Origin: Daphnia pulex
Taxonomy: Eukaryota; Arthropoda; Branchiopoda; Diplostraca; Daphniidae
DNA length: 64,000 nucleotides
NCBI RefSeq assembly: GCF_021134715.1
Contig: NC_060028.1
Coordinates: 2,998,501-3,062,500 of the forward strand
Reading direction: 5' to 3'
This document shows positions 23,144 through 34,400 of this stretch, in pieces. Under the pieces are notes generated by a model. That model saw only the letters and a program-made list of their open reading frames with translations, did no database searches and was not told the DNA's origin. The position numbers and the translations under genes are program-made. Numbering within the stretch: the first letter of the stretch is position 1; each line of letters opens with the position of its first letter.

Positions 23144-23594
23144 AATTTCATCTTTCCTTATCTGTGCTTGTGTGAAAGAATAAACTGTAATCAGTGGTGA
23201 ATAAACAATAAAGAATAATTTAAAAAAAATATCCTGTATCTTGTATCTTATCTTATCTTATCTTTTAGTAATTTTGAAAAATAATAATAAAGAATAATTT
23301 AAAAAAAAATAAGTATCTTGTATCTTGTATCTATCTTATCTTATCTGGGGGTTTTTTTCAAGATACTATCTTCTATCTTTTTTCCTCCTAAATTTTGGGT
23401 TATCTTATCTTTATCTTATCTTTGAGAACTTTAAAACAAAGTATCTCTATCTTCACGCTCCACTGTTAAAAAACTTAACAACTATTTCGGGGTTAAACGC
23501 CCTAAATTCTCGCTAAACCAGATCTGGGGTTCCCAAACCCGAAAAATTTGTATCGTATCGCAATACGAAACGTTCGGGGATGTATAGAAGACAA

Positions 23595-23690
23595 ACAAAA
23601 GATGTGACTTGAGCCAGGATCGAACCTTCAACTTTTAACTTGCTAGCTCAACTTGCTAACCATTTGACCACTAGAGTTATTATCATATTA
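23595..23690 (-). repeat. tRNA-like sequence on the minus strand
   Basis: On the minus strand TAGTGGTCAAATGGTTAGCA (A box) and GGTTCGATCCTGG (B box) are found. The B box is the best match in the window. No closed acceptor stem was found, so a tRNA-derived repeat is preferred. Confidence 0.45.
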
Positions 23691-24423
23691 TAAATTAGAT
23701 TTTATACGTAAGTACGTAAGGACTTAAAAAGTTTTATAGTCTTTGTTAGTAAAGAAAATAAGAGTTAGAGGGTAGCGGGCGTGTTTGTCGAAAATACTAG
23801 TACTTAGACTTAATATTTATTATACGATAGAATACTTACGTTTTCAGAAATCGATATAATTTTTAAGGAAAGGGATGCATGCTTGAAAATATTTCAAGTT
23901 GGAAAATGTGATATGTATAAATGAAAATTGATCTACTTGATAAGTAGTTTGCAAATACTTTGATTAAAAATAAAAATGGATAAACTATAAAAATGTTAAA
24001 TGTACTTGAAATAATTCTATTCGCTGCTGCATAGTTTAGAGAATAGAGAAAAGCTGAACTTGTCATTGTCTGCCCGCCGGATGCCGACGGGATTGCTTTG
24101 CTAATCATGATTAAAATCTATGTCCAAAGTAGGCCTATGCACTCCCTAAATGTCTAGCCATGCCCAAAAATTTTGGGGTAATTTTCCCCAAATATTTGTA
24201 GTTAAATTTGAAAAAAAATGAAATTGGTGCGTAAAACCACGAAATTGGCGAAAAGCGTCACAATTTCGTACATTCACCTATTTTTGGTGGTTGACAACCC
24301 CCAAAAATTGGTACCCTTTTTAACAGTGTCAAAAAAAAAGGTAGGACGCACTGGTGTCGTGACTGTTGTCTACTGATTGAAACAAAAAAATCGAAAGCAG
24401 ACGACAGTACGATACTTTAACTA
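23691..24423. other. Non-coding spacer
   Basis: AT-rich with no recognisable gene or paired repeat. Confidence 0.4.
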
Positions 24424-24834
24424 TAAGGGGGGGGGGTCTGAAGAAAAATCGCCTCACCGTCTTATCCCCCCCCCTACAAAAAAACAAACTTCCTTCCCAA
24501 ATCCCAACCAACCCCCCGCAAAAAAGAGCCCCCTCCCACCCACCACCGTAAAAAAACCGACCCCCTTCCCAGTTCCTACCCACCCCCCGCCAAAAAATCG
24601 ACCCCTTCCCCCAATCCGAACCGCAAAAATGGGGGGGGGGGGGGTTCTGTAGAAAAATCGCCTCCCCGTCTTATCCCCCCCTCCAAAAAACAGACTAACT
24701 TCCCAAATCCCAACCAACCCCCCGCAAAAAAGAGCCCCCTCCCACCCACCACCCTAAAAAAACCGACCCCCTTCCCAGTTCCTACCCACCCTTCGCCAAA
24801 AAATCGACCCTTCCCCCAATCCGAACCGCAAAAA
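24424..24834 (+). repeat. Two tandem ~205-bp C-rich units (G/C runs)
   Basis: Units 24424-24631 and about 24632-24834 are near identical (CGTCTTATCCCCCC, CCAACCAACCCCCCGC, CCCAGTTCCTACCCACC). A G run of about 14 starts the second unit. Open frames here are compositional artefacts. Confidence 0.85.
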
Positions 24835-25245
24835 CGAAAAAAGCGGTTTAATCGAAAGCGCTCACGATCCGCTGAACGGACCGTGATGATTTTAGTGTCA
24901 ACTAGTCCGTCTCATCAAGCCTAACTTCACCTACCCACCACAGACAGGATCAAAGAGACAATTTATACGAAACCCGAAAATTGTCCGAAAACCCGGTCCT
25001 AATAACACCCCCAGGACCCTCTTGGAAGTCAAGAGGGAATCAGATCTTTTATAATTGAAATTCGGGTTCAGAAAGTAAACTTTAAGTGAAATAACCTAAA
25101 ATTTATTTTTAAATAGAAAAACCAAATTTTAGCATGTTTTAGGCAAAATTTAAACAAAACTTGGATTTATTTTGTTTGAACTTTGAAGTCTAAAAACCGA
25201 CATTGGTCCGATTTAAACCCCGGAAAAACGGACATATAATCCAGC

Positions 25246-25364
25246 TTTTGGTCGGAGAATTGGCCCGAGGGAAGAAAGGGGAGAAGAGGAAAGTATGGGT
25301 CCCCCCGTTTTTCATACTTTCCTTTTCTCCCTATTCTTCCCTCGGGCCAATTCTCCGACCAAAA
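25246..25364. repeat. Foldback hairpin with ~53-bp arms
   Basis: Arms 25246-25298 and 25311-25364 are inverses (TTTTGGTCGGAGAATTGGCC and so on). The loop region GAGAAGAGGAAAGTATGGGTC is close to that of the palindrome at 26801-27075, suggesting a common family. Confidence 0.8.
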
Positions 25365-25667
25365 CAACCAACAAAAATGGCGGAAATCGAAACAATTGAC
25401 ACGCGGAACCGCGAGGTGAATAGCCTCTATTATAAGTTTTCCTTTTTTTCCCTCGATTCCCCTTCACCAGTTTTGCCATATCCCAAAAACTCTTTCTTCC
25501 CTTGGACCGAAGAGGGAGAAAGAGAAAGGATAAGGATTTTGGGAAGATAGTGTTGCTTCAAGCAACACAACCGGGCCGTGATTACTGATTAGACGAGTAG
25601 GCTAGATATTGTTCGAGCCCCCATCCCGACTTTATTAGGAGTCTCACATGTCTCATGCTCGACAGAC

Positions 25668-26222
25668 TAGGGCTGTGGCCCGGGACGTTTTTAGCGGGGT
25701 TTTTTTATGGGTTTTTTAGACGGATTTTTCTTCTTCCGCGGGTCGGAGCGGGTTGGGCCAAATGAATGAACGGGTTTGGCCCGGGCCAACCCATAGGTCA
25801 AAAAATTTTTACCGGTCGGGTAACGGCCCGGGTAAAAAATCGGGTCAAACACACTTTTTTTTTACAAACTTTAAAAAATTCCCTAAATTTCTTAATTATC
25901 TTCTTCTTCCAACAGTGACACATCAATTCTGTCTTCTGAACACCCCTGAACGCCCTTTTCTACCACTTATCCTACTTTTCATGCTACGAAATTATCGTAG
26001 AGCATTTGGCGGCAATATTTTGAGGCCGCAGGCATAGAGAATAACGAGCTTCTCTATGTGGCTACTAGATGGCGCCACCGCTCGGGTTGGCCCGCGGACC
26101 CGGAGGTTTAACCCGTCGCCCGTCCCGTTAAAAAAATGCCTCGGTGGGTCGAGTCGGGTTGGGTTTATTTTCGTTCAGCCCGGGCGGTGGCCCGGGTTTT
26201 CATCGCCCGGGCCACAGCCCTA
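25668..26222 (+). mobile_element. hAT-type MITE, copy 1
   Basis: The 17-bp perfect inverted ends TAGGGCTGTGGCCCGGG are flanked by the 8-bp direct repeat CGACAGAC (25660-25667, 26223-26230). Length is 555 bp. It is nearly identical to copies at 26242 and 47389. The 8-bp duplication marks hAT transposition. It has no transposase; open frames inside are by-products of GC-rich repeats. Confidence 0.93.
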
Positions 26223-26241
26223 CGACAGACTGAGCTATAGG

Positions 26242-26799
26242 TAGGGCTGTGGCCCGGGACGTTTTTAGCGGTTTTTTTTTAATGGGTTTTTTAGACGGGT
26301 TTTTCTTCTTCCGTGGGTCGTAGCGGGTTGGGCCAACTGAGTGACCGGGTTTGGCCCGGGCCAACCCATGGGTCAAAAAAATTTTACCGGTCGGGTAACG
26401 GCCCGGGTAAAAAATCCGGTCAAACACACTTTTTTTTTTACAAACTTAAAAAAATTCCCTAGATTTCTTAATTATCTTCTTCTTCCAACAGTGACACGTC
26501 AATTCTGTCTTCTGAACACCCCTGAACGCCCTTTTCTACCACTTATCCTACTTTTCATGCTACGAAATTATCGTAGAGCATTTGGCGGCAATATTTTGAG
26601 GCCGCAGGCATAAAGAATAACGAGCTTCTCTATGTGACTACTAGATGGCGCCACCGCTCGGGTTGGCCCGCGGACCCGGGGGTTCAACCCGTCGCCCGCC
26701 CCGTTAAAAAAAATGCCTCGGTGGGTCGAGTCGGGTTGGGTTTTTTTTCGTTCAGCCCGGGCGGTGGCCCGGGTTTTCATCGCCCGGGCCACAGCCCTA
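26242..26799 (+). mobile_element. hAT-type MITE, copy 2
   Basis: Same 17-bp ends, 558 bp, target duplication GCTATAGG at 26234-26241 and 26800-26807. It inserted at the left edge of the palindromic element that begins at 26801, so it is younger than that element. Confidence 0.93.
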
Positions 26800-26800
26800 G

Positions 26801-27075
26801 CTATAGGGCTCTTTCGGATCTGTTTTCTTTAGCCGTTTTATCTGGCAACGCAGCATGGCTGGTAGACTTTTTTAGCGCGAGAACGGGGAGAAGAGGGAGA
26901 ATGGGACGAATGAAGGAGAAGAGGAAACGTGGGTCCCCTTTTTTTCGTACGCCCTCCTCCCTCCCACTCGTCCCATTCTCCCTCTTCTCCCCGTTCTCGC
27001 GCTAAAAAAGTCTAGAGCGATGCTGCGTCGCCAGATAAAACGGCTAAAGAAAACAGATCCGAAAGAGCCCTATAG
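26801..27075. mobile_element. Near-perfect palindromic foldback element, 275 bp
   Basis: The ends CTATAGGGCTCTTTCGG and CCGAAAGAGCCCTATAG are perfect inverses, and the two ~125-bp arms stay near identical up to a short purine-rich loop. The sequence would form one long hairpin. It is non-coding and related in its centre to 25246-25364. Its own target duplication may be the TA inside the ends. Confidence 0.85.
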
Positions 27076-27395
27076 TCTTGCTAAATGACGGTACACTCAA
27101 TCGCCATCTAAATTACAATTTTTGTTGACAATAACATATTTACGGTACCTTAAATTATCCTTTCTACTCGCAATTAATACGAACAATCTAGTTTCAAAGG
27201 CCGACACATAGCGGCGTTTTTTTTTTTAAAGAAATGAGGACTTTGCATTTAATTAACCTTCGACAATGGTAAAAATTTCTTATTTTATCCCAATTCGTGG
27301 GATTAAAACACCGTACAGATCCTGCGGTCCTCCCCTCCCCCCGTACTTACAAAGTGGTACAGATAAAAACTACTGATGAGGTATTATTCGGCTCT

Positions 27396-27401
27396 TTTAT
27401 T
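27396..27401 (-). terminator. Polyadenylation signal of the TUT1-like gene
   Basis: AATAAA read on the minus strand, about 20 bp after the stop codon at 27421-27423. A very short 3'UTR is implied. Confidence 0.5.
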
Positions 27402-27420
27402 TAAAGTGAAAACGACTCCA

Positions 27421-30295
27421 CTAGCTCAGTTCATAAGGCAATTCGCTTGCTATCAAATGATGCTTTACAGATTTTGTTACAAAGCGACGAACATTGTTCA
27501 CAAGTTTCACAAAAACTGATTCGGGGATATCTGTGTTTCCAAAATGTAGAGCTACAATCGGAAATTTGGCATCACAAGTAATAGAGAAATTCACAATCGC
27601 GAATGGATTTACATTTTCAAATAAGGCATTTTCACTAGAAATTAACGATGTTATAGTTTTTTCCTGATCGAGCAAAGAATTTTTATCATTTCCTTTATGA
27701 ATCTCACTTGATAACTCATCTCGTTTGTTAAAAATGTCAAATGGTAAAGTCATTGAGTAATTAGTTCTCCATTTAACAATCGAATCATTTCCAACCAGAA
27801 CTTCGAGATCACAATCATCCAATTTTCGTTGTTTGCTTTCAATCTGAGTGGTTTCCTCTACTCGAATACCATAAGAAAAAATGAACAAACTAATAATGAA
27901 CTGGCCAACAGACTGGCACAGTTTTTTTACATTTTCAAGACTAGCCACACCATCAAGTGATACGAATTTGAGAAGCACTGAAGACTGGGTAGGGTTTCTT
28001 TTGGCCTTTGAGGCATGTTTGGTTTTGAGAGGAACTTTAAATAGTGCGGGTAAGGCGGACTGCTTGTCACTTTTTTTAACGTCAACTATTCTCAAACACG
28101 TACGCTCAGCCAATTCACATAGCGACTGAAACAACTCGAAATGTCGGAAATTAAAACTAACGTTGAAATTAAGTTCGAATGGATCTTGAACGGAGAGTAG
28201 ACTTATTTTTAAAGGAGGTCTTGAATCGCCTTGTTTGGTGTTACACAGCAAGGTTGATCGACATTCAGGCGAATGAGGCGCATCGACGAATTCAGTTTTG
28301 AGTAAACATTTTCCTATGCGTGGACACACTACCACTTCGTTAGCATTTAACTTTTGGTAAAATCGAAAAAATCCAATCAATAAATAAATTATGGACATCT
28401 CGGAGGTCGCTTGAGTTGGTGATTTTCCTGTATCCAATGGGACCTGGAAGCTTATATTCCAGCCGTTACAATATATCTTTTTTTCCTGTGGCACTTCACT
28501 TTGTAAGGACTCTATAGATGGAACTAGAGGGGGATCAGTTTGTTGTAAATAGAACACAGCCATAAGAGTCAAGGCATAACTAGATAACGTCGATTCAGGA
28601 GAACTAATTAAACGATGACTTTTAGCCCAAAATTTAAGCGCGTAGAGGTAAGGTCTGATGCGAACATCTAAACTTTGTAAGGAATACAACAGTTTAGAGT
28701 TCTGGACGGCAATGATGTTGTTACAAGTGAGATCACATTTAACCCCTATCGCACTGTAGACAAATTTGGAAACAGGGATACGAGCATTAGAAACAACAAA
28801 CAGGTCTGTTATGTCCGGATGACTGCGTATGATATTAGAAGCTCGACGAAGAGTTTTCAACATATACTCCCTTTTTTTCTCTGTTAATTTTTCATCCGAT
28901 AAAGAAGCATCTGCTACAGCAAGTCCTTCATCATCTGTAAAAAAAAAATGAAAAATAACAGATTCTTTTAGTTGTTTTACGAAATATATGACGTATAATT
29001 AAATTTTTTTGCAGTTCTTCTATATCATACATTTAGGAATCTCCAAGAAAATGTCAAGATCAGAATCATTGCGAAAGGCTAATCCAGTAACGGATGATCC
29101 AAAAAGATGAAGGCAACAGCCAGGAAACTCGAGCGACAGCCATTCCTCTAAAGATGATATGATCTGAGACTTCGTGCTTTTTTCTTCTTCTGTAGTTTCT
29201 ACTATCTTAACCAATAAATGAATTTGCTCATCTACAGGTATCACAGCATTTGATTTTAAAGTTTCTTCAAATTTTCTTTTGAAAACCTCAATTTCGTCAA
29301 ATAATCCAGCTGAACCTAGAAATTAAAAAAAGGGAATCTTACTAACGTGATTGAACAAAGCGATCATAATCAAAATAATTTTGGTATCGTAAAATCGGAT
29401 ACCCGTTCCCATATAAGAATGATTTTCAACCGACTTATCACATTAATAAACTGCAAACATATTATAATCCTATTTGAAGATGACAATTAAAACTAATTTA
29501 CAAAATATGTTAACATCAATCAAAATTAGATTAAGCAGCAACTAATATAAACTCAGATGTTTAAAAAAAATTACAACTTAAATTTAAAAACCTTTGGATG
29601 ATGAGTTTGTTAGATTATGTTCAACTTGATTTCTTGGTTGCACTCCCAACAAACTTCCTTCCACATGATGAGAGCATTTCAGTGCCATATCTGCTTGCTT
29701 TCTTTAAAGGTTAAAAACAAAATCTAAGTTAAACATTGATACAAAAATATTGTTGATGATTGTGAAAAATTTAACCAACTTTGTTCTGAACTGCAACAAT
29801 CCTGTGTTTTCCGTTTCATTCCTTAAAATGGCTATTACTTGTCCAAATTGTTTGAAATGTTTTACTAGTTTGTCTTTCCTTAGGGAAGTTGGAATTCCTA
29901 GTTTTAAATGGATAGAAAATATTTCAAAATACTGAACACAGAATAAAGATTTCTCAGGTATCTTTGAATTACCAGTAATATAGATTCCTTCACTGCTAAT
30001 TTGTTGAGAAATTCTCTTTTTCATTTTTATTTGATTAACTAGCAAAATATGCTTTTTTCCTTTCAAATGTTGCTCCATACTGATGCGGTCTATTTGTATA
30101 TTGCAAACAGAGCACAACTCTTTTGGCACATGTTTTTCTTCATTCTTCATGGAAAAGAAAAAATCATATTAAAGTCTTAATACAAAAATTAAGTTAATAG
30201 AAAAATCATACATTGTACATAAAATGAGACTCTTTGAAGTTGGAAATATTAAAACAAAAATAAATAAAAGAGGGCCATACCTTGACTTGATTCAT
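27421..30295 (-). CDS. TUT1: TUT1-like terminal nucleotidyltransferase (U6 TUTase / Star-PAP family), 5 exons
   Basis: Exons 30295-30281, 30144-29780, 29701-29592, 29315-29031 and 28934-27421 join in phase to 762 aa. Domains: a U1-type zinc finger (CSVCN...H...H, residues 16-38), an RRM (about 60-150, spliced between exons 2 and 3), and a nucleotidyltransferase core with FGSSVTGLAF and two catalytic Asp in DSDLDIFLEI (about 245-250), third Asp in IGVKCDLTCNN (about 325). Then comes a PAP/OAS-type central region (YLYALKFWAKSH, SYALTLMAVFYLQ). This finger-RRM-transferase order is that of TUT1, which adds 3' uridines to U6 snRNA or A tails in the nucleus. The tiny 15-bp first exon is inferred from phase; a start at 30150 is the alternative. 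AP-2 alpha lies divergently next to it. Confidence 0.85.
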
Positions 30296-31454
30296 TCTAC
30301 TTCAGTATAAAGTTTGGAATTGTCTAGCCAAAACGTTACTGGAAGTAGGAGATGAACGGTAGTTAGTGAAATGAAGGAGATTATAGCATTTGTTTTGAAA
30401 CCTTGGAGCAAGTTACAAAACGTGCTGGCTTGTTCAAATCGGACTTTTTATTAGCAGGTGCATGCGGCAATTACGGCATTGACGATCACCATCACCTTAT
30501 TGTTATTTCATTTCAAGCAGACAACAGTTTTGCTCATTGAAATTTCAGCTCAACCGCTAGATGTCCTAGATGTCGTGGATGTGTGAAGTGGGTGGTATTT
30601 GGTATCGTCTTAGGTTTACTACATTGACAGTAAAGGCAAGGAGTTTCTTCACCGGTCGAATATCTCAGTAAGAATTGGCACTTGGTTTTTCATTGATATT
30701 CACATATATTTCTATTCTTTATCAAGTTTTGGGTAGTTTGATCGGTTGTACTGGACTAGTTATATACACGGTATGCCTACTCTTATACGAGACATTTCTG
30801 ATCTCTTTAGTCCTTACTCCATTAGGTTATAATGACAGGAACCACTCATTTTATAAAATTTCGGGAGTAGACCTTGATAACAGTCTTTTTGTTTGAATCT
30901 GTGTTTTATGAGGAAATCTTTAAAAACCAGAAGGTGTCATTGGTCTATTACACTACAATATCCTTTTGTATGTTAGTGGTCTCGAAGTTTAGTTTCAGTT
31001 ATTTTCATTTCAATGAGCCTATTGCACTTCAAATTTTCAAGTTAATTTATCTATTACCTTCATTAGCAGGGAACTGAAATTTTGTGATTCTAGATTATGC
31101 CCGATCATTGTAGAAATGTTTTGGTTTTTTTATGTGGGCCACATATTATTAGGGTTTCTAAAAATTGTTTTCATTTTAATGATTGAGTATGTAGTGTGAC
31201 TAGATCATTTTAAAATATGGTAATTATTATGCATTTAGTTGTAAGATTATTTATGACCTGCACCACGAAATCAATATCTGTGGCTTCGGTGGCCATTACG
31301 TACGACTGTGCGCAAGCGCTCTACAAACGTATATATTTATATATACACATATAATTTTTTAAAAATAAACACTACTGTAACAGCCTAATACTTTGTATAG
31401 TATTGTATCTTTATTAATACTTCGATCTCTATTGCAGTTGAGAACAGAAAGAGA
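30296..31454. promoter_or_regulatory. Shared divergent 5' region of TUT1-like gene and AP-2 alpha
   Basis: The space between the start codons of the two divergent genes. A 3' splice site at 31431-31437 (TATTGCAG) precedes 17 bp of untranslated leader before the AP-2 alpha ATG, so its 5'UTR is split by an intron and its promoter lies further upstream, likely near 30300-30600. No TATA box was recognised. Open frames inside carry no family signature. Confidence 0.45.
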
Positions 31455-34400
31455 ATGCCGGCCGTCAGAGGAGATGGTATGCGGGGCCTGGCCGTCTTCA
31501 TTTCGGACATTCGAAACTGTGTGTATTTTCTTCATTTTTGTTCTGATTTCATTTTGTTTTTGTTTTATTTGTTTATTTTTCATTTTTTTTTTTTACATTT
31601 TACCATCTGTCTGCAGGTAAAAGCAAAGAAGCGGAAATAAAGCGAATTAATAAGGAGCTGGCCAACATACGATCCAAATTCAAAGGCGACAAAACCTTGG
31701 ATGGCTACCAAAAAAAGAAATATGTGTGCAAATTGCTATTCATCTTCCTCTTGGGACACGATATAGATTTTGGTCACATGGAAGCCGTCAATCTTCTATC
31801 ATCCAACAAGTACACCGAGAAGCAAATTGTACAAACCATTTGAACTTTTTCGATTTTAGTGCAGTTTTCATTTATTAATATTTATTTCACACCTATCGTC
31901 AGGGCTACCTTTTCATCTCAGTGCTGGTCAACACTAACAGTGATCTGATTCGATTGATTATTCAAAGTATCAAGAATGATTTGGCGTCACGCAATCCCAT
32001 TCACGTTAACTTGGCACTTCAGTGCATTGCCAACATAGGAAGCAAAGAAATGGCCGAGACCTTTGGCACAGAAATCCCGAAATTACTTGTGTCGGGGTAA
32101 GTGACTTGAATTACCTTTGCAGAAAAAAAAATAAGACATTTTCATATTTTAAATTTGTTCATATAACATCATAAACAGAGACACTATGGACGTTGTAAAG
32201 CAGTCGGCTGCTCTCTGTCTTCTGAGACTGCTTCGAACCTGCCCGGAAGTCATACCAAGCGGAGAATGGACATCACGAATTATCCACTTACTAAATGACC
32301 AGGTGTGAATGACCTGGTAGCATGATGGCATTAGGTTCCTAAGTTCAAAGCCTTTCTTGGTCGAAGTAGAAGAGGAACCTTCGGTCGAAGATCGACAGTT
32401 GTTCGAACAAGATATTCCTCTCCATTGTCCACATCATGATTTGAATTGGTCTTTACCAAAATAATATCAAAAGCATTTCTTCTTTTTTTTCAGCACTTAG
32501 GAGTTGTAACGGCTGCTGCCTCTTTGATTGAAGCCCTGGTGAAACGGAACACTGACGAGTACAAGGGATGTGTTAGCCTGGCAGTCTCTCGTCTCAGCCG
32601 GGTAAATTCGAAATATAAATTCCAATATACTTTACTAATGTTATTGTTTATCAATCTAAACACTACTACTAAAATCAATCAAAAGAAAAATAAATAATTT
32701 GTTTTTCTTAATTGCATTCAGATCGTGACAGCCAGCTACACAGATTTACAGGACTACACTTATTATTTTGTACCCGCTCCCTGGCTGTCTGTTAAACTTC
32801 TGAGACTACTGCAAAACTACCCTCCACCGGGTAAATTTCTGAATTTAATCAGAAGCAATTTAATGTTGTCTTAAATATGAATTATTTATTTCATTTCAGA
32901 GGATGCCGGTGTCCGCGGAAGATTAACTGAATGTTTAGAAACCATCTTAAACAAGGCACAAGAACCGCCGAAATCAAAGAAAGTGCAGCATTCTAACGCT
33001 AAAAATGCTGTTCTCTTTGAGGCAATCAGTTTAATCATTCACGCCGATAGGTGGGTTTTCTAAAAAAAAATTCTTCGCTAGTAGAAAATATTTTTTCCTA
33101 TTCTAAATCGGCATTTGCTATTACCACATCAGTTAGTGTGTTATTTGAGGCGGAGGAAATATTGTGTGAAGTCCCTTACACCTTTGTTGTCTTTTAATTT
33201 CAGTGATGCAACATTGCTCGTTCGGGGATGTAACCAGCTCGGCCAATTCTTGTCCCACCGGGAAACAAATCTGCGGTATCTAGCACTAGAGTCGCTATGC
33301 CTCTTGGCGACTTCAGAATTTTCCCATGACTCGGTGAAGAAGCATCAGGAGACTGTCATCAATGCACTTAAGGTATTCACTCCTCTCGAAAACAGTGATT
33401 ACTTTATTAGAATTCTCTCTTTGCTACAGACGGAACGAGATGTATCGGTGCGTCAACGAGCAGTTGATCTCTTGTATGCCATGTGTGACAAGAGCAATGC
33501 CGAAGAGATCGTTCAGGAAATGCTAAACTATCTTGAAACTGCTGATTACTCGATTCGAGAAGAAATGGTGGGTTCTATTGAGCTATTTTGTTCATTTCTT
33601 AAATTTAACCCATACCATTTCATTGGTATTTGCTGTGCAGGTGTTGAAAGTAGCTATTTTGGCTGAGAAATATGCTACAGACTACACGTGGTACGTCGAC
33701 GTTATTCTCAACTTAATTCGTATTGCTGGGGATTATGTTTCCGACGAAGTCTGGTTCCGCGTTATCCAGATTGTAATAAACAGGGACGACGTTCAAGGTT
33801 ACGCAGCTAAAACAGTGTTCGAAGTATGCATTTTTTTTCCCCCTCTCTTAATATTATTATTGATATTTTATTAATTTTTCTTTGGGAAATATTACAGGCT
33901 CTCCAGGCACCGGCATGTCACGAAAATATGGTGAAAGTAGGTTCCTATGTTTTAGGGGAGTTTGGCAATCTAATTGCAGGAGATCAGCGTTCTTCCCCAG
34001 CTGTCCAATTCCAACTTCTACATTCCAAAGTAAGACATTTTTATTTTCAAATCCGTTTATCCAGTTTACAAATTACATAAAATATTTTGTGCTTTTAGTA
34101 CCACCTTTGTTCCGCCAACACCCGTGCTCTTTTGCTGACTACCTATGTTAAGTTTGTCAACCTGTTTCCGGAGATCAAACATCTTATACAAGATGTGTTC
34201 AAAGCTGACAATAATCTACGCAGTGCTGATGCCGAGCTCCAGCAACGAGCATCTGAATATCTCCAACTTAGCATCGTCGCGTCAACCGATGTCTTGGTGG
34301 GTTTGTTTGGTTCGTTTACCGAAATCAGCCATTTCCATGTAATAGACATTATTCGTATTTGTTCACAGGCAACAGTTCTAGAAGAGATGCCTCCTTTCCC

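Larger units (their letters stand above)
21331..23360 (+). mobile_element. Second hAT-like element with inverted AAGTATCTTGTATCTT ends
   Basis: The left flank at 21331-21375 (AAAAACCCCAAAGATACC...AAGATACTT) is an approximate inverse of 23306-23358 (AAGTATCTTGTATCTTG...GGGGGTTTTT). Between them lie a hAT C-terminal coding fragment and an inserted 1254-bp TA-flanked element. The right border is blurred by TATCTTATCT simple repeats at 23230-23450. Confidence 0.4.

Noticed and set aside
24329..24717. Gly- or Pro-rich open frames
   Set aside because: They arise from G/C runs in the tandem C-rich units on both strands.
25753..27005. Several 60-120 codon open frames within the hAT MITEs and palindrome
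   Set aside because: The frames recur only because the same GC-rich element is repeated; they lack any domain and sit in DNA with hairpin structure.
30675..31077. Hydrophobic plus frames upstream of AP-2 alpha
   Set aside because: They lie in the likely leader intron of AP-2 alpha, are T-rich, and show no family signature.
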